Shown here: one piece after another, positions 7,680 to 15,782 of the stretch
Layout of the letters: the number at the start of each line of letters is the position of its first letter
How positions within the stretch are numbered: position 1 is the first letter of the stretch
IMG/VR virus record: IMGVR_UViG_3300028800_000220
Location: 1-35,485 of that record
Reading direction: 5' to 3' (one strand)
DNA length: 35,485 bases
From: a virus
Position numbers and translations under genes: made by a program
The notes under the pieces: generated by a model
Told to the model about the DNA's origin: nothing
What the model saw: only the letters and a program-made list of their open reading frames with translations
The model's database searches: none

Positions 7680-9077
7680 TTACGTAGGATTATTCGGAGC
7701 CAACTGACCCGTGATATTCTCAAGGATCACGTTCTTCCTCGGTTGGTATGCAGCCAAGGACAAGAAGCGGAAATGAGCCTCCGGAAGTGACAGATCGCTA
7801 ACCGCAAGTTTCAGCTTGCTGTAAGGAGCCAACTGTCCGAATCCCATCGTATTCGCCTGAACCAAGAAGCCCGTGACCGAGCCAGGTTGACGATTTCCGA
7901 GATCCGTGAACGTCGCACCCGATCCAGCGCCATTCGCCGCGACCTTACCGATGAACTTGGCAACCGCTGCCGTTCCACCGAGATCCGAGCGATACACGCA
8001 GTAGTACTGTCCCGTACCGGTGATGGTCAGAGTGACCTTATCGCCAGCCGTAACAGCCTGAGTCTGCGCCGCAGACGGGAGAGACTCACCACGCATCGTC
8101 ACCGCAGTGACATAATATGCATAGCTACCGGTTTGGAGCAACGAACCCGCCGGGCCACCATCAGCGATGGTGAACGTCGGAGCCGCCGGGCTACCACTTC
8201 GCGGACGCGCCGGGCGCGTTTTGCCAGACAGGAAGCGCGAAGCTTCGAGCGAGACAACCGCACTAGAGGTCCACTGAGTACGCAAATGAGCACCAGTCGC
8301 TTCCTGAGCAGAGCCAGCAAGCATGATACGTTCTTTCGCGTGCGCGATCTTGTTATACGCGCTCAAGCTGATCGGATCAAGAACCAGTCTGTCCGCAGCG
8401 CCCATGTTCATGGCCGAACGAACCGAACTATCTTCGATCACTGACTGAGTAAGAGTTCCGCCGACCGACAGTACAACCGTCTGATCCGAACCATATTCAG
8501 CAAACATAAGATCCTGAGTATTTTGCTGACTGTCCGACTGACGAACCTGTTGATCAAGTCCAATCATATTCGGAACCTTAGCAACCGCAAGGGGGTTACC
8601 ATCAAACACGCCCGCGTTCGAGAAATCGCTCTGTCCACGGAAAGAGTCGAACTCGATATCGCCAGCGAGCTTCATCGCAGCGTCCGCAGCCGCACGATCT
8701 TCTGCCTTCACGCCATCGAACGCGCCGATGTAGTTAGCAGCAACCGTGACTCTACGAGTCGTGCTGTAGTATGCCATCGGCACCACTGCACGGACATAGT
8801 TAGACGTGTCTTCTTCGCCGATTCCGCCTTCAAACTGGGCCGAACCACCAAAGATACCATAATCCAACTGACGATTAAACTGATGCAATTGAGACTTCAC
8901 ATCCTTCGAAGGAAGCATCTTTTGCAGTTTAATATGACTGTCATCAAACGTTACATTGTGCATAACGGGCGAGAGATCCTCGACCATCAAAGCGGCTCCC
9001 TGAGCCAATTGTCCTGGAGCAGCATTGTAACTTCCTGCTTCAAGCGCCTTCATAAGTGACTGAAGTTGTTCAATCAT
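7680..9077 (-). CDS. Major capsid protein with inserted Ig/FnIII-like domain
   Basis: 465 aa from the ATG at 9077, chosen because AAGGAGA sits 7 nt upstream; an in-frame GTG further upstream would place that site inside the gene. Residues 20-290 and the C-terminal 60 residues look like a large-phage HK97-fold capsid subunit (helical, basic segments such as KAEDRAAADAAMKLA, then YSKLKLAVSDLSLPEAHFRFLSL). Residues about 300-400 form a beta-rich insert (SPAAPTFTIADGG, YAYYVTAVT, GESLPS, YYCVYRS) resembling Ig/fibronectin-III domains that decorate capsid surfaces. The gene sits last in an operon after the scaffold-like gene and before a strong terminator, with high-quality codons and raised GC, as expected for the most abundant virion protein. 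The HK97 fold is inferred from context. Confidence 0.75.
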   Translation of the reverse strand: MIEQLQSLMKALEAGSYNAAPGQLAQGAALMVEDLSPVMHNVTFDDSHIKLQKMLPSKDVKSQLHQFNRQLDYGIFGGSAQFEGGIGEEDTSNYVRAVVPMAYYSTTRRVTVAANYIGAFDGVKAEDRAAADAAMKLAGDIEFDSFRGQSDFSNAGVFDGNPLAVAKVPNMIGLDQQVRQSDSQQNTQDLMFAEYGSDQTVVLSVGGTLTQSVIEDSSVRSAMNMGAADRLVLDPISLSAYNKIAHAKERIMLAGSAQEATGAHLRTQWTSSAVVSLEASRFLSGKTRPARPRSGSPAAPTFTIADGGPAGSLLQTGSYAYYVTAVTMRGESLPSAAQTQAVTAGDKVTLTITGTGQYYCVYRSDLGGTAAVAKFIGKVAANGAGSGATFTDLGNRQPGSVTGFLVQANTMGFGQLAPYSKLKLAVSDLSLPEAHFRFLSLAAYQPRKNVILENITGQLAPNNPT

Positions 9078-9103
9078 TGTATTCTCCTTATTAAAATCCA
9101 CTG

Positions 9104-10144
9104 CTATTTAAGCAAATGGCTAATTCCTGTTACGTTTACTTGTCCTTGTTCGTAGTAAACGTTGATTGCGTCTCTATCTGATTTCTGTAACGAAGGTTCA
9201 GATGCTTTCTTACAAAGAATGGTATGAATATCAGCCTTCGTAAGTGTCTTTTCACTATCTTCCCCGGCGCCTTCGCTCTTCGCGATAACATCCATGGACG
9301 TGATAGCCTTGCCTGCAGGAGCAGCTTTCTTCTCAAGCAGCTTGGTCAAAAAAGCCGCAACTCCATCAAAGTTTTTCTTAAGTTCTTCGTATTTTGTGTT
9401 CGCCGAGCCAAGTTCCGATTTAAGCAACTCAACTTCGGTGTTTTCTGACTTTTGCATTTGAACTCCATCTGCCTTGCTAGCCGGTGATTTTGCACCTGGC
9501 GAATTGTGAGGCGCTTGTTCTTCAATCTTTCCACCATTTCGTCTAGCAGCTTCAGATTTGTTAATCTTTGCGCCGTTAGCATCGCTGGCTGGCGATTTCG
9601 GACCAAGAGCATTGTGAGGAGCACCCGCATCAATTCCACCATTTTTAGGATCAGAATCTAGGTTCTCGCCCTTCACTTTTGGCTGCGGAGGATTTTCAGA
9701 TTTGGTATTACCAATTCCGCCACCCTCTTCAGACTTGCCCATCATTCCGCCACCGCTAACGCATTTCATAATCGCGTCATGGTGTGCTTTTAGCTCGCCT
9801 TTTGACATGGACATATACATTTTATGCATATGCTGCATGTCCTCTTCATCATAATCATGGCCTTCGCTTGGAGCCTGCTCAGGATGTGCTTCGCCTTCCG
9901 GCGCCGCTTCCTGTTCAGGTTTCTCTTCACCTTCGGGCTTTTGTTCACCTTCGGGCTTAGCTTCGGGCTTAGCTTCGAAAGGCGGCTTCTTTTCGCCGTC
10001 TTCCGGCTTTTTCTCAGGCTTCTGTTCGCCATCTTCAGACTTAGCAAGAGTATTACCGACCTCTTCGGCCTTAGCCAAATGAGCCGTGAACTCTAGTTCT
10101 ACGTCCTGTATAAGCTTTGAAAGCTGTGTTTCGGTGTACTGCAT
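9104..10144 (-). CDS. Scaffold/prohead core-like protein, Pro-Glu-Lys rich
   Basis: 346 aa from the ATG at 10144 with GGAGGG 8 nt upstream; the longer in-frame start has no such site. Residues 40-110 are a low-complexity P/E/K-rich tract built from EGEQKPE-like units. Residues 110-135 are His/Met-rich. Residues 150-235 have two copies of an APHN(A/S)xGxKSPAS block. A coiled coil follows (ELLKSELGSANTKYEELKKN) at about 240-275. KSE occurs seven times. It lies directly upstream of the capsid gene, where scaffolds are usually found, and its acidic, disordered, coiled-coil character fits an internal scaffold removed by the protease. Function is inferred from position and composition. Confidence 0.55.
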   Translation of the reverse strand: MQYTETQLSKLIQDVELEFTAHLAKAEEVGNTLAKSEDGEQKPEKKPEDGEKKPPFEAKPEAKPEGEQKPEGEEKPEQEAAPEGEAHPEQAPSEGHDYDEEDMQHMHKMYMSMSKGELKAHHDAIMKCVSGGGMMGKSEEGGGIGNTKSENPPQPKVKGENLDSDPKNGGIDAGAPHNALGPKSPASDANGAKINKSEAARRNGGKIEEQAPHNSPGAKSPASKADGVQMQKSENTEVELLKSELGSANTKYEELKKNFDGVAAFLTKLLEKKAAPAGKAITSMDVIAKSEGAGEDSEKTLTKADIHTILCKKASEPSLQKSDRDAINVYYEQGQVNVTGISHLLK

Positions 10145-10168
10145 GGTATAACCCTCCAGTCCAACCAA

Positions 10169-10873
10169 TTAAACCAACTTCGTGGGCCAGTATAGATCAT
10201 CAATCGTGGCAACCGGTGTAGCTGCACTAACAGTAGCCGCAGTGACTCCAGCACCATTGGCAACTTCAACGAGAGTAAGAGCAACGCCAGTTTTAATGGC
10301 TTCGAATTCAACCGCAAGAAGGTCAGCCGGAGAAACCCACGTCGATGGATTGCCGGGCGTGCCGAATGCAGAGAATGTAATCGTTGCATCGCCAGTGCCA
10401 CTAGCCTTCGTCAAAGTGCCCGAAGCCGTAGGAGCAAGAGTTCCAGTAGAAGTCAACGTCGTACCGCCAGCAATCGTAGAGTTAACGATAAAAGAATTAC
10501 CGTTGTTAGTATAAACAGCCCCTGCAGTAGCATTGGCTGAAGTTACGGTGTACGAATAAGTCTGCGCTGCGCCCTGCTCATATCCTAAAAGGAGCTTATG
10601 GGGAGCATAAGAATCCGTGTCATTTCCGAAGATATCTTTAGAAACAGCATCAATGCCCGCGATTTCGATAAAGATAACGGGATTGCCCGTACCGGCACCT
10701 GCAGCCGCATTATAAAACAGGACATAAGGCCACGTTCCGCCCGCAGCGTCAGGAGCCGAAAAGCCCTGAGTAAAAGAATTCATAGAGGCTGGGGTTCCGC
10801 TCTGACCGAAACGGATCTGAAGCTTGTTTGTGAGGTCTCTCATGAGCGCTATAGCTTTTGCATTTGAGTACAT
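10169..10873 (-). CDS. Capsid-operon structural protein (decoration-like)
   Basis: 234 aa, first gene of the capsid operon; AAAGGAG precedes the ATG. Residues 1-100 contain a helical start (AKAIALMRDLTNKLQIRFG) and aromatic-rich strands. Residues 105-170 match a recurrent phage beta-domain (YSYTVTSANATAGAVYTNNG, then STGTLAPTASGTLTKASGTG). Residues 175-234 resume the first domain (WVSPADLLAVEFEAIKTG). The insert type is frequent in virion surface proteins of environmental phages. A head decoration or head-tail joining role is inferred from position only. Confidence 0.5.
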   Translation of the reverse strand: MYSNAKAIALMRDLTNKLQIRFGQSGTPASMNSFTQGFSAPDAAGGTWPYVLFYNAAAGAGTGNPVIFIEIAGIDAVSKDIFGNDTDSYAPHKLLLGYEQGAAQTYSYTVTSANATAGAVYTNNGNSFIVNSTIAGGTTLTSTGTLAPTASGTLTKASGTGDATITFSAFGTPGNPSTWVSPADLLAVEFEAIKTGVALTLVEVANGAGVTAATVSAATPVATIDDLYWPTKLV

Positions 10874-10890
10874 TTTAAATCTCCTTTAGT

Positions 10891-10931
10891 TGTGTCTAGA
10901 CACATTTTCCATTTCTATTTCGATAGAAATG
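10891..10931 (-). promoter_or_regulatory. Leader hairpins upstream of the capsid operon
   Basis: In the 5' leader of the capsid operon, a perfect 14-bp palindrome (TGTGTCTAGACACA, 10891-10904) sits next to a 9-bp stem with a 4-nt loop (CATTTCTAT/ATAGAAATG, 10910-10931), both upstream of AAAGGAG. They may protect or regulate the abundant capsid mRNA. A variant promoter-like element (GCAATAGTTTAAGTATATC) lies just upstream at about 10942-10960. Confidence 0.45.
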
Positions 10932-11068
10932 ACAACTCTTTGATATACTTAAACTATTGCTGCGGATAAAAAAAATATATAATTTCAATAACTTATAATC
11001 AAAATACCGCACTTTTACTATAACTACATGATATAAAATAGCTATGAAGTATCTCAAAAACATACGGC

Positions 11069-11076
11069 AATCTTAT
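11069..11076 (+). promoter_or_regulatory. AATCTTAT element 4 nt before protease start
   Basis: GCAATCTTAT, then ATTT, then ATG at 11081. No ribosome binding site is present. It is the plus-strand counterpart of the sites at 2971 and 7583, with the same 4-nt spacing. Confidence 0.45.
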
Positions 11077-11080
11077 ATTT

Positions 11081-13327
11081 ATGAATAAGTGTTCTTATAT
11101 TGATGGAATAGCCTCTTCTCAGGCGATAGATTCAAGCGGCGAAATAGTGGATCTAAAAGGACTAGACACCTCCTCTCTTATTGGTGCGGTTCTGAATTGG
11201 GAACACAAAAGCGACAGTCCTTCCCAGATTTGTGGTAAGATATTGAAAGCCCACAAGATTTTCTCTAAGGAAGACTGTCAAGATGATAGGCAGTCATATT
11301 TTTGGAATAAGTACAAGATTCCATTCCTTTATATAATGGGTCGTCTTTTTGATGATCCAAAGAACCCAAAACCATCTGCTTTGGAAGTTGCCTCTTTGTT
11401 TAAAGACGACGCTGAACATCCCAACGAACCACCTGTCGTGGGTTTTTCAGTAGAAGGGGCAAAAATCCCCGGAGCAAAAGAGGGAATGACTATTACTCGT
11501 TCTATTGCTCGTAAAGTGACGATCACAAATTTACCTTGCAATAAGACTTGCGTTGCTGAACTAATGCCGTCACCTAAGGAATCGACAAATAAAGACAATC
11601 TACTTGGCTCTCTTTTCAAAGGCGAAATGGAATTGTTTAAGTTTGAGTCTACTTATGAAGAAATTCTTCAGAAAAAAGAAAGCGAAAGAATACCTACTTC
11701 TCAAAATGAAACCAATGAAGTTGTAAAAGGTACCGCAATGGATGTTGGTGCAGGCTACGAACCCAGCACGGGTGGCGGTCAGGGTGGAGGCGCCTCTGGC
11801 GGTGGAGCATTCATTGGAAGCCAACTAGCCATGTCAGAAGAAATGGATAAGGGCGAAGATGACGAATATAAACGATGGAGAGGGGCTGCAACTAGAGTAG
11901 GAGCCAGAAAGGCTGCAGTGTCTAGAAAAATCAACGATCATATAAAAGCAGGCGGAAAAAGCGATGCTCCAGAGATGGCAGATCATTGGGCACGATATAA
12001 AGATCTGCATGAACAATCAAAACAAATCAATGCAATGAATCCAAGAAAAAAATTAGCAAAAGGTGAGAATGGAGATTGGAAAAAAGAAGGATATACCTTA
12101 CGTTATGCCAAGGGAAATTTTAATACTGGCGGCCAACACTTAGTTCAAGCATTTGATAATAAAGGTAATCATATTGGAGAGACCGAACTTAGTGAGCATC
12201 ATTCCAAGGCATCCGGTGGACGCTTGCACCCCGTACAAACCTTTGTCGATCATAGGCATCGCAGGAAGGGAATTGCTTCTGCTATGTATAATCACGCAGA
12301 GGAGAAGACTGGTTTGAAAATACATCCGAGTCATAAACAAACAATTGAAGGTAAAAAATTCTCTGACAATAGAAAATCTGAAGATCTTAAAAAAGCTCTT
12401 ACCGCTGGATCTGCAATGGCTACACCTTCTCAATTGGTAGGCGGCGCCGCATTGGGGAAAGAAAGTCTTGAAAAACGTCCTAAGATGAATGCTATGATTA
12501 AAAAAGAAGAATTAAAGAAAGATACGGCGCCTACGGCTCCAACGCCTTCGCCTTCACCTGCACCGGTAACCGCAGAAGGAGTGCAGGCAGGATTCAACAA
12601 TGCACTTGGATTTGGTGGATCTTTGAAAAAGAAAGAAAAATCGCATTGGTATGAGCGTGCAGATCAAGCTTATAGTACTTGGGATAAAAAGAATCAGTTT
12701 AAGGACTATATGAAGAAAAGAATGCCTCATTTGGCCGAAGGAGAAATCGACTCTATCGGTAGAGTGTTGGCATTAAAAAAGACTGTTCAGGCTGAAGGCA
12801 AACTGTCTAAGATGTATGCAAGTTATTTTGGAAAAGCAGAAACCGGACATGAAATAGGCGTACATTCACAAGCCGATCAAGCAATTGCTTATGGAAAAAA
12901 GGGCATAAAAAGAGTAGGTGGAGTTTCTGCTGCAGGTGCAGATTATAGAGGCGCCGACGTTCATATGGCTAGAGTTAAACACAAAGAAGCTCTTCATGAA
13001 TTGAAACAAATGCCCTCTCCAAATCTTCCTAAATCTGAAAATATGAAGAAGAGCTATGAACCAGATCCTTCTCATGCTAAACAAAGCGGATATCATCCCA
13101 CTGAACCTGGCACCGAGTATATTCATGGTCTTCCTAAGGGACACCCCTCATTAGGAGAACATAAAGGCCATACTTATCGTAAGCTTTCGCCTCCTACTAA
13201 AGACCACAATTTCCATACCTGGGCTGTTAAAACGCCTAAAGGTCAGAATTATAAGGTTAATTTGCCCGCCCATACTGGTGGAAGCAGAGAGTCGATCCAC
13301 GAACACATCAACGCTCGTACAAAATAG
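11081..13327 (+). CDS. Prohead protease (XkdF-like) fused to a GNAT domain
   Basis: 748 aa. Residues 1-165 resemble phage prohead/XkdF-like serine proteases: an N-terminal YIDGIASSQAIDSSGEIVD strand pair, a candidate catalytic His in NWEHKS (H42) and Ser in VVGFSVEG (S123). A Gly-rich linker (about 230-243) follows. Residues about 335-420 look like a GNAT acetyltransferase, with the acetyl-CoA loop HRRKGIASAMYNHAEEKTG. The remaining 320 residues are basic and of unknown fold, with a Pro-rich linker at about 490-505. The ATG has no ribosome binding site but an AATCTTAT element 4 nt upstream. It is encoded opposite to the capsid operon it would serve. The protease assignment rests on weak similarity plus neighbourhood; the GNAT call rests mainly on motif A. 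Confidence 0.6.
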   Translation: MNKCSYIDGIASSQAIDSSGEIVDLKGLDTSSLIGAVLNWEHKSDSPSQICGKILKAHKIFSKEDCQDDRQSYFWNKYKIPFLYIMGRLFDDPKNPKPSALEVASLFKDDAEHPNEPPVVGFSVEGAKIPGAKEGMTITRSIARKVTITNLPCNKTCVAELMPSPKESTNKDNLLGSLFKGEMELFKFESTYEEILQKKESERIPTSQNETNEVVKGTAMDVGAGYEPSTGGGQGGGASGGGAFIGSQLAMSEEMDKGEDDEYKRWRGAATRVGARKAAVSRKINDHIKAGGKSDAPEMADHWARYKDLHEQSKQINAMNPRKKLAKGENGDWKKEGYTLRYAKGNFNTGGQHLVQAFDNKGNHIGETELSEHHSKASGGRLHPVQTFVDHRHRRKGIASAMYNHAEEKTGLKIHPSHKQTIEGKKFSDNRKSEDLKKALTAGSAMATPSQLVGGAALGKESLEKRPKMNAMIKKEELKKDTAPTAPTPSPSPAPVTAEGVQAGFNNALGFGGSLKKKEKSHWYERADQAYSTWDKKNQFKDYMKKRMPHLAEGEIDSIGRVLALKKTVQAEGKLSKMYASYFGKAETGHEIGVHSQADQAIAYGKKGIKRVGGVSAAGADYRGADVHMARVKHKEALHELKQMPSPNLPKSENMKKSYEPDPSHAKQSGYHPTEPGTEYIHGLPKGHPSLGEHKGHTYRKLSPPTKDHNFHTWAVKTPKGQNYKVNLPAHTGGSRESIHEHINARTK

Positions 13328-13332
13328 CCTTT

Positions 13333-13391
13333 CTTACCCATGGTAAGTAGAGATCTTAAACCGCCCTTAAAAAAGGCGGTTTTTGTTTTTT
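13333..13391 (+). terminator. Rho-independent terminator after the protease gene
   Basis: A CTTACC/GGTAAG hairpin (13333-13347) is followed by the stem CCGCC/GGCGG (13361-13379) and TTTTTGTTTTTT. The second hairpin and U-tract are a typical intrinsic terminator ending the protease transcript. Confidence 0.85.
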
Positions 13392-13419
13392 CTATAGCTT
13401 TAAATTTGGACTGTGATAT

Positions 13420-13427
13420 AATCTTAA
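13420..13427 (+). promoter_or_regulatory. AATCTTAA element upstream of the NAD-salvage genes
   Basis: TGATATAATCTTAAGTGTAAGG, cited here as the AATCTTAA core, lies 71 nt upstream of the PRPP synthetase-like ATG and just after the protease terminator. It also contains a TATAAT-like hexamer. Likely promoter of the accessory operon. Confidence 0.5.
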
Positions 13428-13445
13428 GTGTAAGGCAGGTTTGCT

Positions 13446-13493
13446 AAGTTATCCTAGATTGATGTGGATGCTTCGTAGACCTAAGATAAGGAG
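13446..13493 (+). promoter_or_regulatory. Leader hairpin abutting the ribosome binding site
   Basis: TTATCcTAG (13449-13457) can pair with CTAaGATAA (13481-13489), a stem that runs into the AAGGAG site (13488-13493) of the PRPP synthetase-like gene, so folding could limit ribosome access. The 11-mer AAGTTATCCTA and the AGGAGCCT of this leader recur at 15783-15812, in the RNA candidate after the NAMPT-like gene. Confidence 0.4.
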
Positions 13494-13498
13494 CCTAT

Positions 13499-14272
13499 AT
13501 GATTTATCTTAATGATGAAAAAATTGTTCCTACCATTTTTCCCGACAAGACCTCTCAAATTTGGAAAGTAAAAAATATCCCAACCGGCTATGTTGTTGCT
13601 AAAGTAGTGTGGATCTTCGAAAACGAGGGCGAATTTCTTCATTTGGCTCAGTTAAAGACTCTTCTAGATTATTATAACGTATTGTATTCCAAATTAACAA
13701 TGCATTATTTGCCATACGGTAGGCAAGATAAGGAAGTATCAAATGATACCACTTTTGCCTTAACTACCTTTGCAAAATTACTTAATTCTTTAAATTTTCA
13801 AAAAGTTACAATCGTCGATCCGCATAGTCCAGTTGCGTCTACATTAATACACAATTGCGAAGAATGGTATCCTCAAGACTATATCAATTCTGTTATGTTT
13901 ACTTGTAAAACAGATGTAGTTTGTTATCCAGACGACGGAGCCTACTGTAAATACGTCCCAATGTATCAATTTTCTCAACCACATATTCATGGAGAAAAAG
14001 TCCGCGATCAACTTACCGGCAATATCACTAGTTATAAATTGATCAATGATTTAGGTAATCTTGGCAATATTGTTGGAAAAAGTATTATGATTATCGATGA
14101 TATATGCGATGGTGGAATGACTTTCAAATTGTTAGCCAAAGATCTCTTGGCTGCAGGTGCTAAAGAGGTAAATCTCTTTGTCACTCATGGGATATTTTCA
14201 AAAGGTTTGAAAACTCTCAAAGATTCAGGGATCAACCGTATATTCACTCAGGATGGAGAAAAGAGTGAGTAA
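13499..14272 (+). CDS. PRPP synthetase-like enzyme (Prs or Adps-type)
   Basis: 257 aa against about 315 for cellular Prs. Motifs are YLPYGRQDK (residues 70-78, ATP site), IVDPHS (105-110) and the phosphoribosyl-binding loop IIDDICDGGMTF (198-209). Cellular enzymes make PRPP from ribose 5-phosphate and ATP. In the phage NARP1 pathway a Prs-like enzyme (Adps) instead pyrophosphorylates ADP-ribose. The loop reads DGGMT rather than the usual DTGGT, and the protein is shortened, both compatible with a specialised phage enzyme but not proof of ADP-ribose use. The gene is followed after 27 nt by the NAMPT-like gene. ATG preceded by AAGGAG. Confidence 0.85.
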   Translation: MIYLNDEKIVPTIFPDKTSQIWKVKNIPTGYVVAKVVWIFENEGEFLHLAQLKTLLDYYNVLYSKLTMHYLPYGRQDKEVSNDTTFALTTFAKLLNSLNFQKVTIVDPHSPVASTLIHNCEEWYPQDYINSVMFTCKTDVVCYPDDGAYCKYVPMYQFSQPHIHGEKVRDQLTGNITSYKLINDLGNLGNIVGKSIMIIDDICDGGMTFKLLAKDLLAAGAKEVNLFVTHGIFSKGLKTLKDSGINRIFTQDGEKSE

Positions 14273-14299
14273 ACTATTTCATATATAGGAGATTATAAT

Positions 14300-15778
14300 A
14301 TGAAAACTTTCAAAATGTCAGCAATGCTACTGTGTGATTTTTATAAACTTTCGCACAGATTGATGTATCCAAATAAGACCGAAGTCGTTTATTCTACGTG
14401 GACGCCCCGCGCTTCTAGAATGAAGGATGTTAATGAGGTAGTTGTTTTTGGAAATCAAAGAGTGGTCAAGTTTCTAAATGACTTCTTTCAAGAAAATTTC
14501 TTTTCTAGACCAAAAGCAGAAGTGGCTGCTGAATATGCTAGAATCGTCAAGTGTACCCTTGGTGTTGCTGATCCAGATGTTAGTCACATTGAAGCGCTAC
14601 ACGATCTTGGCTATCTACCGTTGCTCATTAAAGGAGTTGCAGAAGGTACTGTTGTTCCCTTGAGAGTTCCTACTTTAACCATTCAAAATACTGATCCCAG
14701 ATTTTTCTGGCTCACAAACTATGTTGAAACCCTTCTGTCTTGTGAACTATGGCCCGCTTATACAGCGGCTACTATTGCACATGAGTATCGCAAACTTCTT
14801 GATGATGCCGCAATGAGGACAGTTGGCAATACTGATTTTGTTCAATTTCAAGGGCACGATTTCTCCATGAGGGGAATGGGCGGCCTAGAAATGGCTACTA
14901 ATACGGGTCTTGGTCATTTGTTATCTTTTGCTGGCACGGATACTATCCCTGCTATTTTGGCAGCCGAGTATTACTATGGTGCTAATGTGGAAAAAGAACT
15001 TGTTGGCACTTCAATCCCAGCAACTGAACATAGTATTCAATGCGTTTACGGTGACGATATGGCATATTTAGACAATATGCTTTCAAAGGTTCACCATAGT
15101 GGATTTGTTTCCATCGTCTCTGATGGTTATGATTTCTGGGATGTGATTGGTCGAGTTATTCCAGCCCTTAAGGAAAAAATCATGGCCCGCAATGGTGGCC
15201 CTCTTGGTGATAGGGTTGTTATTCGTCCAGATTCTGGCGATCCGGTCCTAGTTGTTTGCGGAGATCCAGAAGGAAAAACTGAACTCGAACGTAAGGGTGC
15301 AGTAGAAGCTCTCTGGGATATCTTTGGCGGTACCGTTACCGAGAAAGGTTATAAACTTCTCGATTCCCATATTGGCCTTATCTACGGTGATGCCATTACG
15401 CTACGACGTGCAGAGGAAATCATCAACCGTCTTGCCGAAAAAGGATTTGCTTCCATTAATGTGGTATTGGGAATTGGATCTTTTTCGTACCAGTATAATA
15501 CCAGAGATACGTTTGGTTTTGCTTTAAAATCAACATCTTGTGTCGTTGATGGGGTAGAAAAACAGATCTTCAAAAATCCCAAAACTGATGACGGCATCAA
15601 GAAGTCACAAAAGGGAAAAGTTCTTGTTTACAGGACTAGTGGAAAGATCACCTATAGCGATGGCCATAGTCTGGATTCTGAACTTTCTGTAGATATGTTG
15701 CGACCTATCTTTAAGGATGGTATGCTACTTAATGAAGAAACATTTGAACAGATCAGAGCTAGACTTAAGAATGGATAA
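14300..15778 (+). CDS. Nicotinamide phosphoribosyltransferase-like enzyme (NadV/Namat-type)
   Basis: 492 aa, full length for NAMPT. The catalytic and ligand regions are recognisable: QFQGHDFSMRGMGG (183-196), PATEHS with His244 (equivalent to the human active-site His), IVSDGYDFW, VIRPDSGDP (R309, D311), YGDAITL, and the GIGS-type phosphate loop in VVLGIGSF. It condenses nicotinamide with PRPP to NMN, or, as Namat in NARP1, with ADP-ribose pyrophosphate directly to NAD+. It forms an operon with the upstream Prs-like gene; TAGGAG lies before the ATG. No NMN adenylyltransferase is seen in this window, which favours the two-enzyme NARP1 arrangement, although one could lie elsewhere. Confidence 0.9.
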   Translation: MKTFKMSAMLLCDFYKLSHRLMYPNKTEVVYSTWTPRASRMKDVNEVVVFGNQRVVKFLNDFFQENFFSRPKAEVAAEYARIVKCTLGVADPDVSHIEALHDLGYLPLLIKGVAEGTVVPLRVPTLTIQNTDPRFFWLTNYVETLLSCELWPAYTAATIAHEYRKLLDDAAMRTVGNTDFVQFQGHDFSMRGMGGLEMATNTGLGHLLSFAGTDTIPAILAAEYYYGANVEKELVGTSIPATEHSIQCVYGDDMAYLDNMLSKVHHSGFVSIVSDGYDFWDVIGRVIPALKEKIMARNGGPLGDRVVIRPDSGDPVLVVCGDPEGKTELERKGAVEALWDIFGGTVTEKGYKLLDSHIGLIYGDAITLRRAEEIINRLAEKGFASINVVLGIGSFSYQYNTRDTFGFALKSTSCVVDGVEKQIFKNPKTDDGIKKSQKGKVLVYRTSGKITYSDGHSLDSELSVDMLRPIFKDGMLLNEETFEQIRARLKNG

Positions 15779-15782
15779 ATAG

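Noticed and set aside
7887-8444. A 185-codon plus-strand frame opposite the capsid gene
   Set aside because: Arg/Ser-rich composition typical of an antisense shadow, no ribosome binding site, lies wholly within the well-supported capsid gene.
9824-10096. A Phe/Leu/Arg-rich plus-strand frame opposite the scaffold-like gene
   Set aside because: Apparent hydrophobicity comes from the complement of Glu/Lys/Pro codon repeats.
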